64,000 bases of DNA, from positions 603,841 to 667,840 of the forward strand of contig NW_022985565.1 of NCBI RefSeq assembly GCF_010093815.1, read 5' to 3'. This DNA comes from Pseudovirgaria hyperparasitica (Eukaryota > Ascomycota > Dothideomycetes > Acrospermales > Acrospermaceae). How positions within the stretch are numbered: the first letter of the stretch is position 1; each line of letters starts with the position of its first letter. Positions 1-10,007 of the stretch are shown one piece after another. The notes beneath the pieces were generated by a model. That model made no database searches, was not told where the DNA came from, and saw only the letters and a program-made list of their open reading frames with translations. The translations under genes were made by a program, and so were the position numbers.

Positions 1-94
<94 letters not shown>
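1..94. repeat. (ACAG)n microsatellite
   Basis: An uninterrupted ACAG/AGAC tetranucleotide array of about 23 units opens the window and then decays into CACATAGA-type variants up to about 120. It probably continues to the left of the window. Confidence 0.97.
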
Positions 95-95
<1 letters not shown>

Positions 96-2329
96 CATAG
101 ACACAGACACATAGAGAGAGAAAAATAGATAGAAGCTTATAGCAGCAGTACCATCTCCCTAAGAAGTCCGCTCGAGAGGTACCGTACATATTATACTTCA
201 TTCGCATTTACTATACTATGGACACAAATAGCTATAGCTATATCCATTACTCCAACCTGTAGAAATAAGACATAGCGTATAATTCTACAGTATATATATA
301 TAAATGTATATCTCCGTATAAGTAAAACGATGTATAGAGTAGAATAGACGTAGTCGTAGACTATACAACTTCTACTTCATACACTTAGATACGTAGCTAT
401 AATTTCACATAGACTCAAAGAAGAGAACAAGATATTTGGAGACGGACAGAAGTTACTAGAGCATGCGTGTATATAGTTGTAGATAGAAGTAGAGTAGAGT
501 GAAGAGTGAAGAGAGAAGAAGGGCAACCGACGGAGATATATAGAGCAGTCCGACGAATACACATGTCGTATACACGCACTCTACCTTACTTATCCTTACT
601 CATCGCCATGTATACATCATATCCACCCATGCACGTCAAACAGTGAATCGATCAGACGAGTTCCAGCCTCGATGGCCTAGTAGTAGTTGATGAACGGAGA
701 GTATAGTACTACGAGACTGCTAGGTACGGGCTAAGTGCACAAGTATGTGTATGTATGGGACGATCGGGGATTATTCAACCAAAACGTCCGACACCCGGAC
801 ACCCCCTATCGTGACCTCGGAGTCTTTGGAATCCGGATATATATCTATGTACTGTAGATGGATGATTCGGCCGGTGTAATCAGGGGCTGAACAGCAGAAG
901 TACTAGCTGAGCCACTGAGCGAGGCTGCTGCATACAAAGGCGGTTAGCGTTGTTAGTCCAGCCTTACCGTCCCTGAGACACCCAAAGGAGGAGGTACGTA
1001 AGCGGGTGCAGGTGACGTGACCTGGGGTATAATTAAACACCGTATTCCACCATCTAAGTAATAAGATCTCACGAATCTAGTGTATTACGACAAGCTGCCA
1101 GTAATATACTATAGTACTCACACCACGACCCCGCACGCGCGCGCGCAAGATCCGGATCGCGATTCCAATAATCGCAAGCCCCTATCGATCAGATCGGATT
1201 AGCAGGAAGAGGAGGGAAATTGCGCCCTATCGCCGCGTCGCAGCCCGTCGCTTTCTCCTTTCACCCTTTCCCTCCGCGCCCGAGTGGGAACTAGGGCAGA
1301 CCTCGATCCGTCATAGCTGCGCTGGGAGGTGACCAGCGAGGGATGGTAATTATGGTAAATTGCACTTTGCCGCGCGCGCGCCGGCTGGGCAGAGAGCGAA
1401 AGCATAAGAGGCCAACGAGCAGAACGACCGCGAGCGACAAGACTTATCACTGCCCGTCCGAGACTGGCGGCGCGAGTCGTGGGGAGTCACGCAGCAGGAC
1501 TGTAGCAGCTATGGCTTATATAGGAATTAGCTGGGACAGGGTCGCGAGCTATTGGCATCACCGCAATTTCGATGCCGAGCCGGTGAGGATGTGCCAGGAC
1601 ATGGCATAGCACAGCACAGTACTATGCAAGGCTGTGCTGAGATCAGGTGTTCAGTCCTCGGCTGTTTGACTAAAAGGATGGGATGAATGAATGAATGAAT
1701 GAATGAAGATGAAGCATTCCGAGTGGAAATGGCGAGTCCGAGAGATGGCAGCGGTGGCCACACAGAGCGCGCGAGGATGAAGCAAAGTGTAGAAAGGTGC
1801 AAGGGACGAAAAGGGACGAAAGGAGCAAAAGTGACTAAAAGTGACTTTATTGTTTTGCACATGGAGTCGTCAACGGCAGCTAAGCCGGATTGGGCTGTGT
1901 AATCTCCCCACGCACAGGGCAGGCGCAGGTACCAGCCACGCGATACCGGATGCGGGTGGTGATCGTCAGGTCCCCCAAGGCAGAACCCGCGCTATTTTGC
2001 TGTTTTCACTCCAAACTCACCAAATTCACTCCAAACCCTCCTCAACTACACCCCTGGCTTTGGTCCAATTGAGTCTCTTGGCCGCTCGTGGCTCGTGGCT
2101 CGCACGCCCTCATAACATGCTTCCATCCCGCCGCCGCTCATCACACTCTCCTCCTCCTCCTCCTACTCTTCTCTCGCCTCAAGGACTCTTGACAATCGCC
2201 AGCGACGGCTCCTCTGCTTCATCCACCGCTTCACTCGTTCAGCGGGCATTCATTACGGCCAGAAATATACACGTACACACGATACGACGCCCAATAATAT
2301 CGCCATATCCGTCACCGTAATCACTCAAC
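95..2329. other. Non-coding region upstream of the GH17 gene
   Basis: No open frame here resembles a protein. The left half is AT-rich with many TATA-like stretches. Alternating CG tracts lie near 1134-1146 and 1370-1382, a (GAAT)n array at 1684-1707, and a CTC/TCC-rich stretch around 2145-2175. The last 300 bp, pyrimidine-rich and ending in CACTCAACATG, probably hold the promoter and 5' leader of the GH17 gene. Confidence 0.6.
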
Positions 2330-3576
2330 ATGAAGGGTCTTCTCATTGCTGCTGGCCTCTCGGCTTCTGCTCTCGCCCACGCCGGCCACGAGCGTCACAT
2401 GGAGTTCCACCACCGTAGGAACGACGAGCCAGAGCAGTGCGGCTGCACCACCTACGTGTCGACCATCCTCCACGAATACACCAGTATGTGGATACTTATA
2501 CATCGCGTGACTTGAGCCAGCTCGCATACTGACCCGTGTCAAACAGCAACCACATGGATGTCTGCCGCCACCCCAGCACCGTCGCCGTCGTCCTCGCCAG
2601 CTGAGAACGGTGGACACGATTCCAACAACGGTGGACACGATTCCAACAACGGTGGCTACAGCGGTGGCTTCGCGCCCATCACCAACGGCGACAAGTGGGC
2701 CGTCACATACAGTATGTCATGAGCCATTGTCACTGTCTCACCCAGGGGGCAATTGAAACACATTCGACACCATATTCTAACCCCCCTTTTCCAGCCCCCT
2801 ACCAGCCCAAGCCTGAAGGTGGCTGCAAGACCCTCGACGAAGTCCGCAATGATGTCGGCACCATTGCCTCCATGGGCTTCAGCACACTGCGCACCTACTC
2901 GACCGACTGCCGTGGTCTTGAATTCATCGGCCAGGCCGCAGAGGAGCACAATGTTAAGATGATCATCGGCATCTTCATCAACGGTGGCGGTATCGACGCC
3001 TCGCGCCAGCAACTCAAGGACATCGTCTCCTGGGGCAAAATGTCTCTCGTCGAGATGGTCGTAGTCGGCAACGAGGCCATCTTCAACGGCTTCGTCACCG
3101 ACTACGCTGCCCTCGCATCCTACATCACTGAAGTCAGGTCCACACTCGCTGGCATCGGCTACACCGGCCCCGTCACCACCACCGAGACCCTCAACATCTG
3201 GCAGAAGAAGGACGTCGCGGCTGCCCTGTGCTCTGCTGTCGACGTCGTCGGTGCCAACATCCAGCCCTTCTTCAACCCGGAACACACCGCCGCCGAGGCT
3301 GGCGACTTTGTCGCTTCCCAGATCGAGGCCGCAAGCTCCATCTGCCCCGGCAAGCAGGGCTACAACCTCGAGTGCGGCTGGCCAAGCCAGGGCACCGGAA
3401 GCAACGGTGCCGCCGTGCCTGGTGAGTCCGAGCAGCGCGACGCCATCTCCAGCATCCTCGCCAAGGCCGGTGGTAAGAGTGTCATCTTCAGCTTCGAGAA
3501 CGACGTCTGGAAACACCCCGGTCCCATGGGCGTGGAACAGCACTTCGGCGTCTCAGCGAAGAACCTGTTCGGCTAA
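2330..3576 (+). CDS. btgE: GH17 cell-wall beta-glucosidase/glucanase (btgE-like)
   Basis: This is a secreted family-17 glycoside hydrolase acting on beta-glucan in the fungal cell wall. Exons 2330-2483, 2547-2711 and 2795-3576 give 366 aa. Residues 1 to about 18 form a signal peptide, followed by a His-rich segment and the CGCTTYVST motif seen in Aspergillus btgE-type proteins. Next comes a short Ser/Pro/Asn/Gly linker with a duplicated HDSNNGG unit. The GH17 domain fills the rest: VVVGNEA supplies the acid/base Glu (about E200) and NLECGWPSQG the likely nucleophile (about E299). The family's linker is usually much longer, so the protein is compact. Codons are strongly GC-biased at third positions, fitting high expression. 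The fold is certain; the exact glucan specificity is not. Confidence 0.9.
2609..2650 (+). repeat. Perfect 21-bp tandem duplication in GH17 linker
   Basis: Two identical 21-bp units lie back to back in exon 2, each encoding Gly-Gly-His-Asp-Ser-Asn-Asn, followed by the start of a third. The frame is kept, so linker length can vary without damage. Confidence 0.9.
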
Positions 3577-4112
3577 GCTGATGCTGATGAGGCTGGATGA
3601 CTGGGTAGGGTTCAAGGCAGGGAGGTTTTTTGTATGTGTCTGTGCGTGCGTTTAGTGTTGAAATCCTTCTTTTGCTGTGAAAGGGGCGAGGAGAGACACA
3701 CCTATTGCGTCTGCTAGGATACCATACCCGTACCGTACCATACCATGCTTAGCTGATCGCTGGCTGTGGCTGTCTTTATCGTAATGTATATTTCACATTC
3801 TTGTGTGCGTGTGCGTGTGTGTGCCTCCTATGTTGCCCTATTCTTGCCTGCCTGCCTGCCTGCCTACTTCGCTGTTATGATGACGACAACGATGATGGTG
3901 AAAGCAGACGAACGATTATCACGTTTCATCGTCTCTATATGAATATGAAATGATGTACTGATATAATATTCTGCCTTGCATGTGCATGCGCATGGTATAA
4001 ACATGAACATGGCATGAACATGGCACTCACACGAGTCTATCCTGGTATCGTTGGAGATCTATAGGTTAGGTAGGTTACCAACAAAAAACAAAGAAAATAC
4101 TATTGCTTCTGC
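3577..4112. other. Intergenic, convergent 3' ends
   Basis: Between the GH17 gene and the 3' end of ATG14 lie a (TACCG/TACCA) cluster near 3720-3745, GT-rich stretches, a (TGCC)n array at 3846-3866 and a short CATGAACATGG duplication near 4001-4024. These are presumably 3' UTRs; no gene is seen. Confidence 0.6.
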
Positions 4113-5979
4113 TCACTTTGCTCCTCCCCCTGCTGCTGCTGCCTCGCCACCCGCGCGACTCTTCAACTTCATCCAGCCGTTTACTCCTCTCCTCTCCTTT
4201 TCTTTTTCTTTTTCTCTCGCTGTCTCCTTCGTACTCTCCCCTTCCCCTCCATCATCAACCCCGCTCACCACCCCAGCACCACCCTCCCCAACCGTCATCG
4301 CCGTCGTCGCCGTAGCCGTCGTCAACACACTCCCACCCCCCCTCCCTAACCGCCGCAGTACACCATCCTCACCTTTCCGCGCCAACGACGACGCGCCAAC
4401 AACAACAGGCTCCTCCTCCACCTCCACACGCATCTCCTCCTCACGCATCTCCATCTCCCTCTTCATCTCAGCCCACTCGTCCTCTCTCAGCACCTCCCAC
4501 TCCGCGCCCTGCATCTCAGCCAGCAGGGCGCTCTTGACGCCGTCGACGAGTCTGGGCGCCGGGGCAAGACGCCAGGATTTCGATGTGCCGGCGACGGGGA
4601 GGAAGGAGTGTGCTGTGCCGTGGGAGAGGTGGCCTAGGGAGGAAGAGGAGGATTTGAGCGTGGATGTGGTAGTGGGTGTGGTTGTGGTTGTGGAGGTGGA
4701 GGTTGGCGAGCGGGATAGGGGGTGCGGTTGGGCTGGTTTGCCGACTATGCGTGCGATGTCTCTGTTGAGAGGTATGGTGCTGCTAGTGGGTTGGGTGATG
4801 AGGAGGGCATACAGATTGCGGCCGAGGGGGCACATTTCCTCCCAGTTTGAGAAGTCGGCTGTTGTCAGGCCCTGCGTCTTGCATAGCCAGGCAATGTCCC
4901 AGGCGAGCAGGCAGACGGCCTCGAGGAACTTGTGGTATGCGGTCGGGTCTTCCTTGATGAGCTGGGGGAGCGGGCGGTCGACGTAGAGGGCGCGCGGTCG
5001 GGGCAGGTGTTGGTCGTGTTCGGGGAGGGAGCGCGAGGCTTCGGGGCTGTTGGATGTGGACTGGGAGGGCGTGGTACCGGGGAAGGGCACGTTGTGGCCT
5101 AGGTAGGAGTTGCTGTGGCTGAAGATGGTTGGCCGTGGGTAGTCGCGGTGTGGGACGGTGATCTCGTTGGGGAGGCGGACGGCGAGATAGTGGGAGATGC
5201 GGACGAGGAGCATGGAGATGTTGCTGAGGGAGCTGCAGAGCGGGTCGGGTTGGGCCACTGGGGAGTTGTTAGCAGTGTACATGCCTACGCAGTGTTGAAC
5301 GCCTACAATGCAGGTCTCGAAGGTCGAATATCTTGTTCTGCCCAAGGTAGTACACATCTTTGACGCTGCCGTCTCTCGATCTTCGTTTGGCGTGCTTCAA
5401 GCCCATGAGCAAGGCGGCTTCTCGACACAGGTATGCTCTCGCAGCAGCAGTCCCCTCATGCTTAACGTCCCACGCACGGTTGATGCTGCTGATCTTCCTG
5501 CGCACATGCTCCATCTCCTTCTCTCGCCGCTCCGCAAGGCCATGTGTAGCTGACGCTATCTCAGATTTCTTCTTCGCTATGGCAGCCTGCTTACTGGCGC
5601 GCTGCTTCTTGAGCATCTCAATCTCTCGTCGGAGTTCCTCTGCCTTGTCAGTGATCATCTGCACACGCTCTCTTCCCTCCTCCGTCTCCGCCAGAACGCG
5701 GTCCATGTCGATTTTCTTAGCACACTCATGTCTGTCAATAATTGTTCCTCCCGTCGACGTTCCAAGCGATATCGTAGGTTCGACGGAGCTGTCCGAGCCT
5801 CGCAGTGCTGAGCCTGTAGTGCCCTTCAGCACCGCTTCGACCTGCCTTGCAAGCTTCTCTTTCTCTATCAGCACGGTTGCCTGCTCGATGCGAAGCGGAT
5901 ATATCGAGTTTCGCGCGCACACCACACAGGTGCAGTCGCTTGAAGTGGTAAGGGCTTTGGTGCAGATATCGCAGTCCAT
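4113..5979 (-). CDS. ATG14: Autophagy PI3-kinase subunit Atg14
   Basis: Atg14 directs the Vps34-Vps15-Atg6 phosphatidylinositol 3-kinase to the autophagosome formation site. Exons 5979-5307 and 5257-4113 (49-nt intron) give 605 aa. The N-terminus has the family's Cys pairs (CDIC near residue 3, CVVCAR about 20 further on). A long charged coiled coil follows (about 90-185, rich in Glu/Lys/Arg). Then comes the conserved PF10186 core, with HYLAVRLPNEITVPHRDYP and PTIFS just after the intron. The C-terminal 200 residues are low-complexity Ser/Thr, Glu/Arg and Gly runs. The start was chosen at ATG 5979 because the frame upstream has only a TTG. It is divergent from the coiled-coil gene at 6449. 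Confidence 0.88.
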
Positions 5980-6448
5980 GTTTTGAATTAATTTCTGTCT
6001 ATGCTGCTGCTGGTGCAATATCGGAGGCTCGTCCCGGTGCGTGTGAGTACGAGCGACTAGGGCCCGGTATCATGGTGGCTACGGAATAGTGAAAGGCTGG
6101 GAATTGCTACAGGCCGTGAACCACATTTAACTAATGCGCAAAGACATGTGTTAGACTTTCTGACGGTGATAGAGGGCACAAAAGGTGGCTTTTGGATGTT
6201 ATACGCAGTTATTGAAAGGATGTGAGGCCTGAGGTTCTGAGGTGACGCATGACCTTGGCCGTGCTAAAAAGTGGGCCTGACTTTGCTGTCGGCGCTAACG
6301 TTATCCCCGAGCGGCTCGTGAGCAAGCTTCCGCCAGGAACGTGCTGATGAGCCAAACATTAGACATCGACTTGCACTAGATCGAAATATAGGAACCATTG
6401 GGTGCTCACACCCACAATACAATATTAGATAGCACGGCATCTGTGAAA
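5980..6448. promoter_or_regulatory. Divergent promoter ATG14 / coiled-coil gene
   Basis: This 469-bp gap between two outward-facing start codons must hold both promoters. I see no strong TATA box or known operator. Confidence 0.5.
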
Positions 6449-7276
6449 ATGGACAGCTCTGAGATTGAGAAGACCTCCCGAGCAGCCTCACCTGCTCCCA
6501 CAATCCCAGCTCAGACACAACGCGAAGATGAAGACGTGATATCGACGCGTCCAAAGCGCAAGCTTGACGACATGGCAGGCTCACACGATGCCAATAGTCA
6601 ACAGAACACACTTACCTTGGCTGTAAACGTCACCAAGAAACCATTGGCCCAAGCAAGCACACCATCAGCCACGCCCACGCCAGGTCAGAAACCAATACTT
6701 GAGAATCCCTTGACACCAGTCAAGACTCCATCGCACAAGCCTGCACGCTCAGTCGAGCAAGATGCTGCCGAAGACCAGGAACCGGAGGAACTTGAAGATG
6801 ACTCAGATCAGTCTGACCCGGGCGAACCGATTGAACGTCTCGACTGGGCGGATCTGGAAGATCGCTTCATGACCGAGATGAGTGCCCAGCAGCAGAAAGA
6901 AGCAGATTCCCTTCGAGAGTGGAACGACCTGATGGAGGTAACATCAGATGCATACTCGAACATCGTCTCCGGGCTCACAAACGTACAGTTCTTCTCGATA
7001 TGGTCTGCGGTACCGGGGACCCATGAGCTGGATCGCTGTAAGAAGCGGTACGACGAGTAGATTTGTTCATGGCATACTGTATGCTGACTTCTTACACAGA
7101 CTTCGCACACGCATGTCACATGTTCAGAATTCAGAACGGCTACTTGAAGATAAGCGGGAACGCTGTAGGCTTTGATTCACTTTCCCCCATGCTCATGCTC
7201 TCTTTTGCTAATCATGGATACAGATCTGACCGTTGTGAATGCATTCCAGAAAGCGCTTGCACTCTTCAATGAATAA
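6449..7276 (+). CDS. Conserved fungal coiled-coil protein of unknown function
   Basis: Three exons, 6449-7047, 7100-7164 and 7224-7276, give 238 aa. Residues 1 to about 120 are disordered, rich in Ser/Pro/Thr with a basic RPKRK patch, then acidic. The C-terminal 110 residues form a conserved helical block: WADLEDRFMTEMSAQQQKE, SIWSAVPGTHELDRCKKR, RTRMSHVQNSERLLEDKRE, ending in VVNAFQKALALFNE. The last pieces appear only after removing introns of 52 and 59 nt, which is strong support for the model. From memory, similar uncharacterised proteins occur across Pezizomycotina; I cannot assign a function. The start is the first in-frame ATG. Confidence 0.75.
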
Positions 7277-7901
7277 GCCCGTCCCGTGTAGCTTAGCTGT
7301 TTCCATCCCGGAACCCCCCTCGAACCATGCATGGACTTATCTATATGTCTTGTCCATATCACAGCAATATCCTAGGCGTGCATGTGCTACTCGTATCGCC
7401 ATGCGACCTCCCAGTCGGGGATACGATAGAACCGTCACTCTTGCGCGAAACAGGATTCGCTTCCATGCTCTGAAAAACCAGCTTTGCGATAGCTGAACAG
7501 AGCAAGACTACAAAGTCTCAACCCTTGGTTGAGCGGTTGCAAGGGGCCAGAGACGAAAGTCCTTGTCAGGATCCTCTTCCGATGCCTTGATGTGTACGTT
7601 GAGGATTATATACCCATATTAGCAGCTCTATGTATGTGATTTGAGACTATGTATCAGACCACACCATGAAAGTCACATGTATCTTATTTTGTGATCGATG
7701 ACCGTTATGCCTCAACATCAGTATGAACAATGCATCACAATTATCTCTCCAATCTATCTATCTTCTTCTTCTTCGAATTCTCACTTCTGCAACTGGAATT
7801 TCATAGAACAGACTACCTCTCCATGCATAGCGCGCTGATATGTGGGGTTCTATATCCAGATGAAATTTTGGGGAAACAGTTCTCCCGTGCCAAGTCTAGC
7901 T
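7277..7901. other. Intergenic, convergent 3' ends
   Basis: This 625-bp AT-leaning spacer lies between the coiled-coil gene and thioredoxin reductase, presumably both 3' UTRs. A (CTT)n tract sits near 7760-7775. No gene is seen. Confidence 0.55.
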
Positions 7902-9250
7902 CTATAGTAGCGGGTTGGACCGATACTCGGGCACAACATTGTTCTTGGACGACTTTTCAGCCTGGTTCTCCTTCTCCATATCGGTGTTTGCTCCAGTGCC
8001 GTTAGCCGTAGGTTCCTCTGCTTGCTCTTGCTCCGCAAGCCACTTCTCCGCCTCTAGTGCCGCAATGCAACCAGATCCCGCCGACGTGACAGCCTGTCTG
8101 TACTTCTTATCCTGCACATCTCCAGCCGCAAACACGCCCTCGACACTGGTCAGCCCGGTACCAGGAGTGGTGACCAAATACCCGTCCTCGTCCATCTCGA
8201 GCTGGCCCTTGAACAGAGCAGTCGCCGGGTCGTGTCCCACGGCGTAAAACAGTCCGTTCGCCTGAATCTCCTCCTCCTTGTTCGTCTTGTTGTTGACGAC
8301 TACCAGCGAGCCCATCGTCTTGCCGCCCTTGATCACCTTCGCCTGCGTGTTGTACTTGATCTCCACCTTCGGATGCGTGCTCAGCCTCCGCGCGTTCGCC
8401 TTGCTCGCACGCAGCTGGTCCCTGCGCACCAGTACGGTGACCTTGCTTGCGCGCTTGGTCAGGTAGATTGACTCCTCGACGGCACTGTCACCGCCGCCGA
8501 TCACGACCAGCGGCTTGTTTCTGAATAGCGGGAGGGAGCCGTCGCAGACGGCACATGCGCTGACGCCCGCGTTCCAGAATGTCTCCTCGCCTTCGAGGTT
8601 CAGGCGCCGTGCTTTGGCGCCTGTGGCGATGATTATGGCGTCTGCTGTGTGCTCCTCCTCTTCTAGGGCCTCGTTCTCGCCCATGGGGTGTAGCCAGTAG
8701 CGGAATGGGCGCTGGGAGAGGTCGACTTTGCCGACAGTGAGGGACTCGATTTTGGTGCCGCAGGCTTCGGACTGTTTTCGCATTTCGTCCTATTCGAACA
8801 TGTCGTTAGCATGGTATGGTGAGTGGGAGCGGATCTGATCTGGTGTGTGTACGTACCATGAGCTTGCCTCCTTGTATGTTCATGAAGCCTGGGAAGTTCT
8901 CGACCTCATCGGTGGTCGTCAATTGACCTCCGGCAGCGATGTCGTTGGCCATGAAACCTTCGTACATGACAGCTGTGCATAGGTCAGTCTTTGTGCATTT
9001 TCCTGTCTCTGGGTAGACCTACGGTTCAGATCAGCGCGAGCAGCATAGATGGCGGCTGTATGGCCAGCCGGGCCAGACCTATGGTATGTTAGTACCAGCA
9101 TCACAAGCCATTCGTTCTTCCCATTCATTCTCTGCACATCGTATGGCGGGGCACGCGACGAACTTACCCGATGACTGCGAACAATGTTAGTATCATTCCA
9201 TGTATTTTCACCTAGCGGGGCATCAACTCACTGACGAGTTTTGAGTGCAT
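7902..9250 (-). CDS. TRR1: Thioredoxin reductase (NADPH)
   Basis: This FAD enzyme passes electrons from NADPH to thioredoxin. Exons 9250-9232, 9174-9168 (only 7 nt), 9078-9023, 8972-8857 and 8789-7902 give 361 aa from ATG 9250. Joining them builds the FAD-binding [17 protein letters not shown]. The redox-active CAVC falls at about 145-148, the NADPH motif [10 protein letters not shown] follows, and [19 protein letters not shown] closes the FAD site. The C-terminus has a Glu/Asn/Lys-rich tail ending in EYRSNPLL. Upstream of ATG 9250 the frame stays open back to a TAA at 9406-9404 and encodes a presequence-like extension without an AUG (separate entry). This fits one gene serving cytosol and mitochondria. 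Confidence 0.95.
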
Positions 9251-9394
9251 ATTGCGCTTTTGTGTGACCCTGGAGGCGAAGGAAGAAGTTACAGTAGCTG
9301 ATTTCTTCTGCGGAAATGAAGCTACAGCTGCGAACGGAATGCTTATGGATGCGCGGAGAGGGGTTGCAGCCCTTCGAAAGGCCGAGGAGAACAG
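9251..9394 (-). other. AUG-less mitochondrial presequence-like extension of TRR1
   Basis: The 48 codons directly upstream of and in frame with ATG 9250 contain many Arg, Ser, Ala and Phe, at least three Lys, and no Asp or Glu; one segment reads FRRAATPLRASISIPFAAVA. This is the composition of a matrix-targeting peptide. No in-frame ATG lies between it and the TAA at 9406-9404. A CTG at 9394 has A at -3 and could start translation. Alternatively an upstream exon could splice in at AG 9373-9372, which has a CACTAAAC branch-like site and a pyrimidine tract before it. Confidence 0.5.
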
Positions 9395-10007
9395 TTTGGC
9401 GGTTTAGTGAGTAGTCTTTGGCGCGGTTAGGAAAAAAGTTGTGGATGTTGATTTTTTTCTAGACCCAAAACGATGCGAATGCGGGATGCTGGTCGGTAGC
9501 CGAGCGCAGACAGAAAAGCCCAACGTGAGATGACGTACTTTTGGATGAGGGGTTTCATGCACGATGCGAGTGTTCGTTGAGCAGAAAGCAAAAGAAGACT
9601 GCACAGGGATGGACCTGGGGTTTTGAGGACGTGGCGAGACTACGGATCAGCAACTCTGAGCTGGAAGCATCGGTAACAGTCACGCAAGCACAATTGTTGA
9701 CGATAGATTGACATGTGGTTTTCGCGATGGATGATTTCTAAGGGTTTCCAGCCTGGCGGCACGGGGCGACCTAGACTCTGGCGATTCCTGCAGTCTTCGG
9801 CGGCGCTCACGGCCGATCCGAAATTAATCCAGCCATTGATTATAAGCAGACCCAGCCCAGATCCCAGGGTGCGTTTCTATCCTAGGCACAACCTCGAATC
9901 GTTCAACTCTCGTGCAGTGCCTATGATGGCATGCTGGCCTTGTGATCGTTACCGTCGGTCCCTACCAGGATGAGACAATGCTTTCACCCCTGTAGATTGA
10001 TGTCCTT
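9395..10007. other. TRR1 promoter and TRM82 3' flank
   Basis: Upstream of thioredoxin reductase and downstream of TRM82, both on the minus strand. I see no convincing AP-1 site and no gene. Confidence 0.45.

Noticed and set aside
1-94. Telomere or subtelomere suspected from the terminal repeat
   Set aside because: The unit is ACAG, not TTAGGG, and housekeeping genes begin within a few kilobases.
2656-3543. 295-codon open frame antisense to the GH17 gene
   Set aside because: It mirrors the strong GC-third-position bias of the real gene, lacks domain resemblance and crosses its introns.
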